Below are positions 45,332 through 53,901 of a DNA stretch of 64,000 bases, piece by piece (within the stretch, counting starts at the first letter, position 1; the number at the start of each line of letters is the position of its first letter). The stretch covers positions 372,001 through 436,000 of the forward strand of contig JAEUJW010000039.1 of the NCBI GenBank assembly GCA_016793465.1, given 5' to 3'. The position numbers and the translations under genes were made by a program. The stretch comes from Myxococcales bacterium (GTDB lineage: Bacteria; Myxococcota; Polyangia; Nannocystales; Nannocystaceae). Below the pieces are notes generated by a model. It saw nothing but the letters and a program-made list of their open reading frames with translations. It had not been told where the DNA came from and made no database searches.

Positions 45332-46638
45332 GGACGACCTCGCTTGCCGGGCGTGGTGCCGCTGGGTGCGGGCGTGGTGGCGGGTGCGGGCGTGGTGGCG
45401 GCGGGGGTGCCTGCGGCTGGCGTGGTGCCGGGGGAGGTGCCTGGCGTGGTGCCGGCGGCTGGCGTGGTCGCGGGCGTGCCTCGCGTGGCGCCGGCGGCCG
45501 GCGGGGTCGCGGGGGTGCCGGTGCGGGGGGCGAGGGGCTCGCTCGGGTTGGCGGCGGCCGCGGCCGGGGCGGGGATCGTGCGCAGCTTGTCGAGGTTGCG
45601 GTGCAGGGTCTTGGCCAGGATGATCGCGGTGTCGATGTCGCCGCACTGCTCGTCGCCGCAGCTGAGCAGCACGCCGACGCTGGCGTCGGTGTCGATGAAG
45701 GCGACGGCCTGCACGCCCTCGGCGGACAGCACGTAGGTCTCGGGCGTGATCTCGCTGGTGACCTTGACCGCGCCCATGGTCTCCTTGATGGTGTCGCGGA
45801 TCGGGTCCATGCCGTTCGGCGGGGCCCGCCACACGCGGAAGGCGATGTCGTAGGCCTCCTCGCGGCCGACCGCCTGGAAGTGCACGCCGTGGTAGAAGCT
45901 CTTGCGCTCGAGGTCGGGGAGGTCGCTGATCTCGAAGTTGTCGGGGTAGCCGGTGCGCAGGCGGACCTCGTCGGGGCTCAGCAGGGCGGTGGCGTCGAGC
46001 CACTCGGCGGCCTTCTGCGCGGGCTTGCCGGCCTCGGGCTCGTCGGCGGCCTTGCCGGCGCCGCCGAGCTTGCGGAAGAGGTCGAGGTTGGCGAGATCCT
46101 GCTCCCACAGGGTGCCGCGCCGTAAGGCCCGCGGCGCGGACAGGAACAGCAGGTGCTCGGCGTGCGAGTCGGTCTCACGCCACTTGCGCAGCTCGACCCT
46201 GTTGTGGCGCACCGTGAAGTCGGAGCGGGCGCCGCCCTCGTACAGCGCGTCCGAGCGGTAGCCGAGGAAGCCGCGCTTGTAGACGACGAGGTGGAAGGCG
46301 ACGAGCCGCACGGTGCCGCCGCGGACGCTGAGCCTGGCCGGCGGGACGCGGTAGCGACCGGCGGGGTCGGTGGTGGTGCTGTACGTTTCCGAGCCGTAGG
46401 GGCCGATGAAGCCGTCCCCGCGGTCGTAGGCCCAGGTGCCGACGACGACGGCGTCGGCGATCGGCTCGCCGGTGGCGAGGTCGACGACCTGGCCGTCGAA
46501 CGGTCCGAGCAGGGTGCTGTCGGTCACCTGGTCGCGCGCGCCGACGAAGGTCGAGGGCCGCACCAGCGGGGCACATCCGGCCATCAGCGCGAGCAGCACA
46601 CACCACCACGCGGGCCCGGCCAACCGGCGGTACGGCAC
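45328..46638 (-). CDS. Lipoprotein with carboxypeptidase-regulatory-like domain and Thr/Pro tail
   Basis: A 436-residue lipoprotein with lipobox ALMAGC. Residues about 40-130 carry FDGQVVDLATGEPIADAVVVGTWAYDRG and TDPAGRYRVPPARLSV, a CarboxypepD_reg-like beta sandwich. A second region (about 210-370) is unrecognised. It includes SFYHGVHFQAVGREEAYDI and two Cys in SCGDEQCGD. The last 70 residues are Thr/Ala/Pro/Gly repeats of the type GTPATTPAAG. GTG 46638 gives a correct signal peptide; a GGAAA lies within the palindrome just ahead. It is translationally coupled to the secreted phospholipase-like gene, so both may act at the cell surface. Confidence 0.75.
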   Translation of the reverse strand: MPYRRLAGPAWWCVLLALMAGCAPLVRPSTFVGARDQVTDSTLLGPFDGQVVDLATGEPIADAVVVGTWAYDRGDGFIGPYGSETYSTTTDPAGRYRVPPARLSVRGGTVRLVAFHLVVYKRGFLGYRSDALYEGGARSDFTVRHNRVELRKWRETDSHAEHLLFLSAPRALRRGTLWEQDLANLDLFRKLGGAGKAADEPEAGKPAQKAAEWLDATALLSPDEVRLRTGYPDNFEISDLPDLERKSFYHGVHFQAVGREEAYDIAFRVWRAPPNGMDPIRDTIKETMGAVKVTSEITPETYVLSAEGVQAVAFIDTDASVGVLLSCGDEQCGDIDTAIILAKTLHRNLDKLRTIPAPAAAAANPSEPLAPRTGTPATPPAAGATRGTPATTPAAGTTPGTSPGTTPAAGTPAATTPAPATTPAPSGTTPGKRGRP

Positions 46639-46650
46639 CGGAAATTTCCG
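46639..46650. promoter_or_regulatory. Palindrome CGGAAATTTCCG directly before a start codon
   Basis: A perfect 12-bp palindrome abuts the GTG at 46638 and contains the only Shine-Dalgarno-like bases. It could be an operator or an mRNA element; its AT core is unusual here. Confidence 0.35.
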
Positions 46651-46692
46651 ACCCGGCGGGGCGTGAGGTGGATTTGCGGGAGCGGCGCTCAA

Positions 46693-46721
46693 TTGACGGC
46701 GTGCAGCGCGGCCGATAGGCT
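46693..46721 (+). promoter_or_regulatory. Sigma-70-like promoter of the double-FHA / PP2C pair
   Basis: TTGACG (46693-46698), a 17-bp spacer and TAGGCT (46716-46721) are the best promoter match in the window. Transcription would start near 46728, about 70 bases before the ATG at 46797. Confidence 0.6.
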
Positions 46722-46796
46722 CAGAAGGCCGGTGCTGGCGCGGGTCTATCCCACGCGGTGGGCCCTGGCAAGCCTTTCCCGGAGGATCGGCCGCGG

Positions 46797-48242
46797 ATGT
46801 CGGAATGGAGCCCCTGCCCCGCGTGTGGTACCGAGAACGGCGCATCGTCGTCGGTCTGTCGGATCTGCGGCTATCGCCTCGACGCTGCCGACGGCAGCGA
46901 CTCGCACAAGTGTGCCCGCTGCGGCGCCGGCCTCGGCGCGGGCTTCGAGTTCTGCCAGACCTGCGGGCTGCGCGTGCACTCGCGGCGGCCGCGGCCGGTG
47001 ACGTCGAGCCTGAAGCTGGTCCAGCGCGGGCCCGGCGGCGAACCGCAGGTCGGTGAGATCGGCGACGTCGGCGCTGCCATGGGGGTCGAAGCATCCGGGG
47101 CCCAGCCCGTACCGTCGCGGACGGCCGAGGCTTCCCATGAGGTGCCGTCGCGGATGCCGGAGGCGCCGAGCTCCCAGACCGCCGCGAGCCCGCCGACGCC
47201 GCGCCCGCAGGGCGCCGCGAGCCCGCCGACGCCGATCTCCCAGAGCGCCGCGAGCCCGCCGACGCCGCAGCAGGCGGCGAGCTTCCAGTCGGCGCCGACG
47301 CCGGGCTCCCAGAGCGCCGCGAGCCCGCCGACGCCGCAGCAGGCGGCGAGCTTCCAGTCGGCGCCGACGCCCGCCCAGCCGGCGGCGTCGGTGCCGATGC
47401 AACCGGCGGGGCAGATCGCGTTCACGCCGGAGCCGCAGGCCCGCGTGGCGGCCGCGGCCCAGGGTCAGGGGCAGCCGCCGGCGCCGCCCGACTGGACGCC
47501 GCCGGAGCAGACGCGGCCGTCGCCCGGGCAGCCGTCGGCGCCGATGTCGAACCCGCGGCGGGCGCCCGGGGCCAACGCGCTGCGCCTGGTGCTGGTCCAG
47601 CGCGACGGCTCGGAGGGCGAGGTGGTGCCGCTGGGCGACGCGCCGCTGACGATCGGCCGCACGCACGCGGACCTGCGCTTCACCGGCGACGAGTTCCTCG
47701 AGGCGACGCACGCCCGCATCGAGCCGATCCCGCCGGCCCGCGGCGAGCTCGGCGGGGTGCGGGTGATCGACCTCGGGACCCACAACGGGGTGTTCCTGCG
47801 GATCTCCCGGCCCGAGGCGGTGTACCCGGGCGACCTGTTCCTGCTCGGGCACCACCTGCTGCGGCTCGAGAACGTGCCGCCGGCCGGGCGCGAGCAGGAC
47901 GCGCCGCACGGGGTCAAGCGCTTCGGCACGCCGCTGCTGCCGGCGTGGGGCCGGCTGGTGCTGATCGGCGCGGGCGGGGCCGAGGCCGAGAGCCACTACC
48001 TGCGCCACCTGCAGGTCGTGTTCGGGCGCGAGCTCGGCGACATCGTGTTCCCCGCCGATCCGTTCGTGTCGTGGCAGCACGCGCAGCTGACGGCCGAGGT
48101 CCGCGCCGACGGCATGGGCGTGACCCTGACCGACCTGCGCTCGGCCAACGGGACCTATCTGCGGACCCGCGGGGATGTCATCCTCCAACCTGGCGACATG
48201 TTCCGCGTCGGCGACCAGATCTTTCGCGTGAGGATGCACTAG
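46797..48242 (+). CDS. Zinc-ribbon protein with two FHA domains
   Basis: A 481-residue cytoplasmic protein. Two zinc ribbons lie at the N-terminus (CPACGTENGASSSVCRICG and CARCGAGLGAGFEFCQTCG, about 6-58). A Pro/Ala/Ser/Gln linker (about 95-265) contains a 23-residue repeat. Two FHA domains follow: the first (about 270-365) has LTIGRTHADLRF and DLGTHNGVFLRI, the second (about 380-481) has FGRELGDIVFPADPFVSWQHAQL and DLRSANGTYLR. FHA domains bind phosphothreonine. The PP2C phosphatase gene starts two bases after the stop, so the pair likely works with Ser/Thr kinases such as those at 747 or 60386. GGAGG 11 bases ahead supports ATG 46797. Confidence 0.9.
   Translation: MSEWSPCPACGTENGASSSVCRICGYRLDAADGSDSHKCARCGAGLGAGFEFCQTCGLRVHSRRPRPVTSSLKLVQRGPGGEPQVGEIGDVGAAMGVEASGAQPVPSRTAEASHEVPSRMPEAPSSQTAASPPTPRPQGAASPPTPISQSAASPPTPQQAASFQSAPTPGSQSAASPPTPQQAASFQSAPTPAQPAASVPMQPAGQIAFTPEPQARVAAAAQGQGQPPAPPDWTPPEQTRPSPGQPSAPMSNPRRAPGANALRLVLVQRDGSEGEVVPLGDAPLTIGRTHADLRFTGDEFLEATHARIEPIPPARGELGGVRVIDLGTHNGVFLRISRPEAVYPGDLFLLGHHLLRLENVPPAGREQDAPHGVKRFGTPLLPAWGRLVLIGAGGAEAESHYLRHLQVVFGRELGDIVFPADPFVSWQHAQLTAEVRADGMGVTLTDLRSANGTYLRTRGDVILQPGDMFRVGDQIFRVRMH
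47237..47372 (+). repeat. 69-bp tandem duplication in the FHA-protein linker
   Basis: Two nearly identical copies (47237-47305, 47306-47372) code a 23-residue unit with SQSAASPPTPQQAASFQSA. A related shorter ASPPTP unit precedes them twice. The near identity points to recent duplication. Confidence 0.85.
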
Positions 48243-48243
48243 G

Positions 48244-49098
48244 GTGGCGCAGGTCGAGGTGTTCGCGAGGACCGAGGTCGGTTGCGTCCGCAAGCGCAAC
48301 GAGGACGCGTTCATGGTCGTGAACCTGGCGACGCGGGAGGTCGGGCTGCACTCCGGCGAGCGCGTGCAGGCGCTGACGACCGCGGGCTCGCTGATCGCGG
48401 TGTGCGACGGCATGGGCGGGGCGGCCGCGGGCGAGGTGGCGTCGGACATCGCGGCCCGCACGGTCGGCGAGACCATGCTCGGGCTCTCGCCGTTCCCGAC
48501 CAGCGAGGCGGCCACGGCGGGGCTGCTGCAGGCGGTCACGGCGGTCAACAACGCGATCCGCGAGGCGGCCGCCGGCGACCCGGCCCACCACGGCATGGGC
48601 ACGACGATGACCGCGGCGCTGGCGTGCGGGCCGGAGCTGGTGATCGCCCACGTCGGCGACTCGCGGGCGTACCTCCGCCGCGGGCGCTCGCTGACCCAGC
48701 TGACCACCGATCACAGCATCGTCGGCCAGCTGGTCGCGGCCGGGCGCCTGCAGCCCGAGCAGGCCCGCCACTACGAGCACCGCAACGTGCTGCTGCAGGC
48801 CCTCGGCGTGCAGGCGCGGGTCGGGCCGGAGGTGATCGTGGCCCAGCTGCGCGCGGGCGACGTGCTGCTGCTGTGCTCCGACGGGCTGACCGGGCCGCTG
48901 CCGGACGACGCGATCCTCGAGCTGATGCTGCGCTACCAGGACCCGGTGCGCTGCTGCCGGGCGCTGACCGAGGCGGCCTGCGCGGCGGGCGGGCCCGACA
49001 ACGTCACGGTGGCGGTGGCCCGCTTCACCGGCGAGGGCCTGGCGCTGCCGCAGGGGCGCGAAGAGGTGGCGATCGTGCGCACGCAGCACACGATCTGA
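48244..49098 (+). CDS. PP2C-type Ser/Thr protein phosphatase
   Basis: A 284-residue PPM-family phosphatase. The metal-binding and catalytic motifs are complete: RKRNEDAF, AVCDGMGGAAAGEVAS, GMGTTMTAAL, AHVGDSRAYLRRG, LLCSDGLTGPL and GGPDNVTVAVARF. It starts with GTG one base after the stop of the double-FHA gene, which implies coupling. It should remove phosphates placed by Hanks-type kinases, and the FHA partner may bring it to substrates. Its stop lies within the first copy of a 34-bp direct repeat. Confidence 0.93.
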   Translation: MAQVEVFARTEVGCVRKRNEDAFMVVNLATREVGLHSGERVQALTTAGSLIAVCDGMGGAAAGEVASDIAARTVGETMLGLSPFPTSEAATAGLLQAVTAVNNAIREAAAGDPAHHGMGTTMTAALACGPELVIAHVGDSRAYLRRGRSLTQLTTDHSIVGQLVAAGRLQPEQARHYEHRNVLLQALGVQARVGPEVIVAQLRAGDVLLLCSDGLTGPLPDDAILELMLRYQDPVRCCRALTEAACAAGGPDNVTVAVARFTGEGLALPQGREEVAIVRTQHTI

Positions 49099-49208
49099 GC
49101 TGTCCCGCGGGACAGGTCGATCAGGGCCGGGGGCTGCGCGGAGAGGCGGCGACGGTGCACGCGGCGCGCGAGCCGAGCTGTCCCGCGGGACAGGTCGATC
49201 ACGGCCGG
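49097..49208. repeat. Two 34-bp direct repeats with CTGTCCCGCGGGACAG palindromes
   Basis: The copies at 49097-49130 and 49175-49208 differ at two or three positions and each contains the perfect 16-bp palindrome CTGTCCCGCGGGACAG (49100-49115, 49178-49193). The first overlaps the stop codon of the PP2C gene; the second overlaps the stop of the convergent thioredoxin-like gene. They probably act as terminators for both, and show that the element can move or be copied. Confidence 0.8.
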
Positions 49209-49717
49209 CGGCGGGCGTCGATCAGCGGCTTCAGGCGGGCGACGATGTTGGCGGCGGCGCCGGGGCCCTTGACGCCGCCCTGCAAGGAGTCGCCGCTGGC
49301 CCGGCCGTCCGCGCCGGGGAACGCGAACAGCGGCACGTACTGCGAGCTGTAGCCGTCGGCGGCCAGGCGCTCGCGGTCGCGGTCGAGGTCGAACTCGAGG
49401 AAGCGGACGCCGGGGAAGTCGGCGTCGAGGGCGCCGGCGTCGAGGGCCGCGTGGAAGGCGACGCACGGCTCGCACCACGCGGCGCCGACGTAGACGACGA
49501 GCAGGTCGTCGGGCGCGCCGGCCTGCTCGGCGACGACGGCCTCGGCGGCGCTGCCGCGGCGCGGGGCCTTGACGATGCGGGGCGGCGCGGCGGGTCCGGC
49601 GGCAGGAGCTGCGGGCGCGGTCGGGGCGTCGGCGGACTCGTGTTCGGGCGGCGGGGCGCCGGGGGCCGGGTTGCCGCAGGCGGCGAGCAGGACGAGGACG
49701 AGGGCGCGGCGAGGCAT
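49199..49717 (-). CDS. Thioredoxin-like lipoprotein
   Basis: A 172-residue lipoprotein, lipobox LLAAC, then a Pro/Ala linker. The thioredoxin fold starts near residue 60 with LLVVYVGAAWCEPCVAFHAAL; WCEPC is the redox CxxC. YVPLFAFPGADG holds the cis-Pro region. It would act in the periplasm as a thiol reductase or oxidase, perhaps related to TlpA-type proteins. ATG 49717 is supported by the immediate signal peptide. The stop lies inside the palindromic repeat. Confidence 0.83.
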   Translation of the reverse strand: MPRRALVLVLLAACGNPAPGAPPPEHESADAPTAPAAPAAGPAAPPRIVKAPRRGSAAEAVVAEQAGAPDDLLVVYVGAAWCEPCVAFHAALDAGALDADFPGVRFLEFDLDRDRERLAADGYSSQYVPLFAFPGADGRASGDSLQGGVKGPGAAANIVARLKPLIDARRRP

Positions 49718-49799
49718 GCCGGCCGCCAGTGTGCCCGCGCTGACGCGGCGGCGACAAGTGGTCGACACGGCCGCGGTGGTTTGGCAAGGTGCGCGGGCC

Positions 49800-50549
49800 T
49801 TGAAGGTCGTCCTTTCGGCATTCTTCTGGCTGTACCTGGCCGTCAGCCTGGCGGTGTTCTGGGTGGTGGTCGCGCCGCTGTGGCTGGTGATCGCGCCGTT
49901 CGACCGGCGGCGCCGCTTCTCGCACTGGTACGCGTGGACGTGGGCCAACCACTACGTGCGCCTGTCGCCGTTCTGGCGGGTGCACGTGCGCGGGCGCGAG
50001 AAGATCGCGGACGACAAGACGTACGTGCTGGTCGCCAACCACCAGTCGCTCGGCGACATCTTCGTGCTGTACGGGCTGCGCAAACACTTTAAATGGGTGG
50101 CCAAGGACTCGCTGTTCTGGGTGCCGCTGCTCGGGTGGATGATGTGGATGGCCGACTACGTGCCGATCCGCCGCGGCGACGCCGACAGCCGCGAGCGCAT
50201 GATGGCGGGCTGCATGGCCCACCTGCGCCGCGGCTCGTCGATCCTGATGTTCCCCGAGGGCACGCGCTCGCGCGACGGGGAGATCCAGCAGTTTCGCCGC
50301 GGGGCGTTCGCGCTGGCGATCGCGGCGGGCGTGCCGGTGGTGCCGATCGTGATCGACGGCTCGCTGCGCGCGCTGCCCAGCGGGACGTGGATCTTCAGGC
50401 AGGACGGCGTGCTCGACGTGCGCCTGCAGGTGCTCGACCCGGTCGACCCGGCCGGGTTCGACGAGGCCGGGCTGCAGGCCGAGGTGCGCCGGCGCATGGT
50501 CGAGGGGCTGGCCGAGCTCCGCGGGCCGCGCGCCGTGCGTCCTGTGTGA
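49800..50549 (+). CDS. 1-acylglycerol-3-phosphate O-acyltransferase family (PlsC-like)
   Basis: A 249-residue inner-membrane enzyme. One or two N-terminal helices (VVLSAFFWLYLAVSLAVFWVVVAPLWLVI) precede the acyltransferase motifs: NHQSLGD (catalytic His-x4-Asp), VPIRRGDADSRERM, MFPEGTRSRDGEIQQFRRGAF and VPIVIDG. The family makes phosphatidic acid from lysophosphatidic acid. The start is uncertain: TTG 49800 has AAGG ten bases ahead and gives a normal length; GTG 49776 and an ATG at 49713 that overlaps the divergent gene are alternatives. Confidence 0.88.
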   Translation: MKVVLSAFFWLYLAVSLAVFWVVVAPLWLVIAPFDRRRRFSHWYAWTWANHYVRLSPFWRVHVRGREKIADDKTYVLVANHQSLGDIFVLYGLRKHFKWVAKDSLFWVPLLGWMMWMADYVPIRRGDADSRERMMAGCMAHLRRGSSILMFPEGTRSRDGEIQQFRRGAFALAIAAGVPVVPIVIDGSLRALPSGTWIFRQDGVLDVRLQVLDPVDPAGFDEAGLQAEVRRRMVEGLAELRGPRAVRPV

Positions 50550-50614
50550 CCGCGGCGCACGCGGACCTGCAGGTTGACGCGCGTCACAGGCGGTCCGCGG
50601 ACGCGAGCCCCGTG

Positions 50615-50643
50615 TTGTCCGGCCGACGCGGGCGCGTTAACCT
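50615..50643 (+). promoter_or_regulatory. Candidate promoter of the single-FHA gene
   Basis: TTGTCC (50615-50620), 17 bp, then TAACCT (50638-50643). The GTG start at 50653 lies nine bases further with no Shine-Dalgarno, so the message may be leaderless. Confidence 0.45.
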
Positions 50644-50652
50644 CGAGGCCGC

Positions 50653-51264
50653 GTGGCGACCCTCGGCTTGCAACTGGCGATGCGACCCGGGCCCAACGCG
50701 ACGACCTACGCGTTGCCGGCCTACTGCGTGGTCGGGCGCGCCCCGGCCAGCGACATGCTGTGCGCCGACCCCAGCGTGTCGGGCCAACACGCGGCGTTCC
50801 AGTGGACGGGCAGCGAGTGGCTGCTGCACGACCTCGGCAGCCGCAACGGGACGATCGTCGACAACCGCCGCGTGTTCTCGGGCGGGCGCGCGACGCTTAC
50901 GGTCGGCTCGCGCCTGCAATTCGGGGCCGACCCGTCCGTGTGGATCGTCCGCGATCTGACGCCGCCGCCGCTGATGGCCCAGCAACTGACGCGACGGGTC
51001 GTCCGCGTGGCGCATGACGGGGTGCTGACGCTGCCCGACGAGCGGACGCACTGGCGGGTCTCGCAGGACGCGAGCGGGGCGTGGGTGGCCTCGCGCGGCG
51101 GGGAGTCGCGGCCGATCGAGGACCGGGCGATCCTCGCGGTCGACGCCGAGCTGTGGCGGGTGTACCTGCCGCAGGCGCGCGGCGACCGGCCGCAGGGGCG
51201 CGCGGTGGATCTGTCGGCGACGTTCACCTCGGGGCTGCCGTCGCTGGCCGCGGGCCGCCGCTGA
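50653..51264 (+). CDS. Single FHA-domain protein
   Basis: A 203-residue cytoplasmic protein. Residues about 20-100 are an FHA domain with VVGRAPASDMLCADPSVSGQHAAFQW and DLGSRNGTIVDNRRV, holding the conserved Gly-Arg, Ser-x-x-His and Asn-Gly residues for phosphothreonine binding. The C-terminal 100 residues (VRVAHDGVLTLPDERTHWRVS) are beta-rich and unassigned. It is a probable reader of Hanks-kinase phosphorylation. The GTG start follows a promoter-like element directly. Confidence 0.88.
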   Translation: MATLGLQLAMRPGPNATTYALPAYCVVGRAPASDMLCADPSVSGQHAAFQWTGSEWLLHDLGSRNGTIVDNRRVFSGGRATLTVGSRLQFGADPSVWIVRDLTPPPLMAQQLTRRVVRVAHDGVLTLPDERTHWRVSQDASGAWVASRGGESRPIEDRAILAVDAELWRVYLPQARGDRPQGRAVDLSATFTSGLPSLAAGRR

Positions 51265-51373
51265 GGCCGTGCGGACGTCGAGGCCGCGTCGAGCGCTCAG
51301 GGCTCGTCGACGGCGGCAGGTCTCGCGGTCGTCGGCGGACGGCGCGACGCGCCTCGGGGTCGCGGCGTCGGGC

Positions 51374-53659
51374 TCAGCCGCCGTCGGCGGCGGGCGCGGG
51401 CGCGGCGGCCTTGGCGGGCTTGGTGTACTTGGTGGCGCGCAGCACGGTGCGGTTGTTCTTGGCCCGGCCGGCGGCGGTCATGTTGACGGCGACGGGGCGG
51501 GAGGCGCCGTAGCCGGTGGCCTTGACGCGCTCGGGGCCGACGCCCTTGCCGAGCAGGTGGTTGCGGACGTTGTCGGCGCGCTCCTGGGTCTTCTGCTTGG
51601 GGTTGCCGCGGTCGTCGCTGTGCACGCCGATCTCGATCTCCTCGTACTCGGGGTGGGCGCGCAGGAACGCGGCGAGCTCGTCGAGCAGCGGGAGGGTCTT
51701 CTCGCTGGGGGCGTTGCCGTCGTACTTGATGCCCTTCTTCAGGCGGATCGACTTGCCCTTGGCGACCACGTTGGGCGTCGCCGGCGGGACGGCGCGGGCG
51801 AGCGTGGTCTTGATCGCGGTCGGCTGATCGCCGGCGGCGACGGTGAAGGTCAGCGACTTGTCCTCGAAGCCCTCGGCCTGGGCCAGCGCGGTGTAGTCGC
51901 CGGCCGGCAGCTCGAGGCGGATCTGGCCCGGCGGGTCGGTGCGGAACGGCTCGTTGACGCCCATGCCGGACACGCTGAGGGTGACGAGGATCGGCGCGCC
52001 GGACTCGTCGGTGAAGGCGCCCTCGAGCAGGCCGACCGGCGGCGTGTTGGCCACGTCCATGGTGATCGTGAGGGTCGTGTCCTCGCCGGGCTTGACGTCG
52101 GCGCTGACGTCCTTGGTGGCCTTGTTCGGCATCTCGACGTTGATGGCGACGCTGCCCTCGGGGAAGCGGTACGAGGTGAAGTTGCCGGCCTCGTCGGTGA
52201 GGATGGTGTTGCCGCCGTTGCCGGGGAAGCGGACCTTGGCGTCGGCGACCGGGGCGCCGGTGCTGTCGACGACCACGCCGACGACGCGGCCGTCGATGAC
52301 GGCGGGCGGCGGGAGCTCGCTCGGGGTCGCGGCCGGGACCTCCTTGACGACGGGGTTGGGGTCGATGGCCCAGCCGAGGCCGAGGATGACCTGCCAGGGG
52401 GCGACGGGCGGGCCGTATTCGAAGTTCGGCGAGACCATGCCGACGTCGGCGGCGAGGTCGAGGTGGAGGCCGGAGATGACGTTGGCGCGCAGGCCGAGGG
52501 TCGCCCACATCGACGAGCGCGGCAGCGGCGAGGGCGTGGCGTTGGCCTGGCGGAAGGCGGTCATCTCCTGGGTGGCGATGTCCCAGCTGAGCTCGGCGAT
52601 GGGGTCGATGCCGAACTGCTTCTCTTTGCCGAGGCGGACCGGGAAGTCGAAGCCGTAGCGCATGCGCACGCGGCTCGGGTTGATGCCGAGGGCGAAGCGC
52701 GAGACCTCGCGGCTGGTCGCGTCGGTGACCTTCTCGAAGTCGTAGAGCTTGCTCGAGTTGTCGAGCATCCAGCCGATGTTGGTGGTGAAGCGGAACGGGA
52801 AGTTCTTCTTCGTCAGGTAGCGGACGTCGAGGGTGAACAGGAGGTCGATGTTGAAGTTGACCTTGTTGGTCAGCAGCTTGCTCGGGCCCGACAGCAGGCC
52901 GAGGCCGACGAGGCCGCCGACGCCGATCGCGCCGCCGCGGACGAACCTGTGGGCGCCCTTGACCCCGAAGTCGAGGTCGCCGAGGGCGAACTGCTGGACC
53001 GGGTCCTGGCGGCCGGGCTGGGTGCGGCTGTTGCGGTTGGCCGAGCTGTGCACGGCGAGGAACAGCTCGAGGAACTTCAGCGGGCTGTAGCCGATGTTGA
53101 CGGTGCCGCGCACGCGGGCGTGCTCGTCGGGGCCGCCGACGTCGGTGTCGCCGGGGTTGTAGATGAAGCCGCCCTTGCGGAAGAAGTCGGTGTGCAGGCG
53201 GAAGCGGACGGTGTTGCGGGCGCCGGCGTCGGCGAGGTTGGTGTTGAACAGGCCGATGCCGGCGCGCAGGCTGTTGATCTGCGGCTCGCGGCGGCCGCGG
53301 ACCATGCCGGGCTCGGTGCCGGCGGTCGTCGGCGCCGGGGCGGCGGCGGCCTCGGCCGTGCCGGCGGCGCCGACGTCGGTGAGGCTGGCCTCGGCCGAGC
53401 CCTCGACGCTGGCGGGGCCCTCGGGCGCGGGCTCGGCGGGGGTCTCGCTCGCGGGCGGGGCCCCGGCGTCGGGCAGCGCGGGCGGACCCTCGGCGCCGGC
53501 GTCGGCGTCGGTGGGCGGGGCGCCGGGGTCTGTCGGCGGCGCCCCCGGATCGGGGACCGGGGCCGCGTCCGCGGGCGGCGGCTCCGCCTGGGCCGCGGTG
53601 GCGATCCACGGCACGCTGAGGCAGATCCCGGAGACCGCGAGGACAGAGGCGCGACGCAT
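51374..53659 (-). CDS. Outer-membrane beta-barrel protein with OmpA C-terminal domain
   Basis: A 761-residue exported protein. A signal peptide (ending ATAAQA) and a Pro/Ala/Asp-rich segment precede a barrel-like region (about 135-430) with alternating strands such as RFALGINPSRVRMRYGFDF. Two carboxypeptidase-regulatory-like domains follow (VVGVVVDSTGAPVADAKVRFPG; LLEGAFTDESGAPILVTLSV). The OmpA domain lies at about 640-745, with ERADNVRNHLLGKGV and KATGYGASRP. OmpA domains bind peptidoglycan, so it links outer membrane and wall. Start 53659 is supported by the signal peptide; Met 53680 is also possible. Confidence 0.88.
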   Translation of the reverse strand: MRRASVLAVSGICLSVPWIATAAQAEPPPADAAPVPDPGAPPTDPGAPPTDADAGAEGPPALPDAGAPPASETPAEPAPEGPASVEGSAEASLTDVGAAGTAEAAAAPAPTTAGTEPGMVRGRREPQINSLRAGIGLFNTNLADAGARNTVRFRLHTDFFRKGGFIYNPGDTDVGGPDEHARVRGTVNIGYSPLKFLELFLAVHSSANRNSRTQPGRQDPVQQFALGDLDFGVKGAHRFVRGGAIGVGGLVGLGLLSGPSKLLTNKVNFNIDLLFTLDVRYLTKKNFPFRFTTNIGWMLDNSSKLYDFEKVTDATSREVSRFALGINPSRVRMRYGFDFPVRLGKEKQFGIDPIAELSWDIATQEMTAFRQANATPSPLPRSSMWATLGLRANVISGLHLDLAADVGMVSPNFEYGPPVAPWQVILGLGWAIDPNPVVKEVPAATPSELPPPAVIDGRVVGVVVDSTGAPVADAKVRFPGNGGNTILTDEAGNFTSYRFPEGSVAINVEMPNKATKDVSADVKPGEDTTLTITMDVANTPPVGLLEGAFTDESGAPILVTLSVSGMGVNEPFRTDPPGQIRLELPAGDYTALAQAEGFEDKSLTFTVAAGDQPTAIKTTLARAVPPATPNVVAKGKSIRLKKGIKYDGNAPSEKTLPLLDELAAFLRAHPEYEEIEIGVHSDDRGNPKQKTQERADNVRNHLLGKGVGPERVKATGYGASRPVAVNMTAAGRAKNNRTVLRATKYTKPAKAAAPAPAADGG

Positions 53660-53901
53660 ATGCACGGGAGCGTCCACCATCGGCCGCACGGCTGTCAAAC
53701 CTTTCAACGGCGCCGGGCGAGGGCGCACAATCTCGGAGAATTGGCGCCGCGGTCGCGGTCCTGCATCGGTGCGATCGTCGGCGCGGCGCCGGCGTGGCCG
53801 ACGGCGGTCCGGAGCGGGGTCCGGCGTCAAATCGCGCGGACGCCGCTGGAGCCCGGAGAATGGGTTTTCGGCGGCCGCGGCGAGTGGGATATGGTGGCGC
53901 C

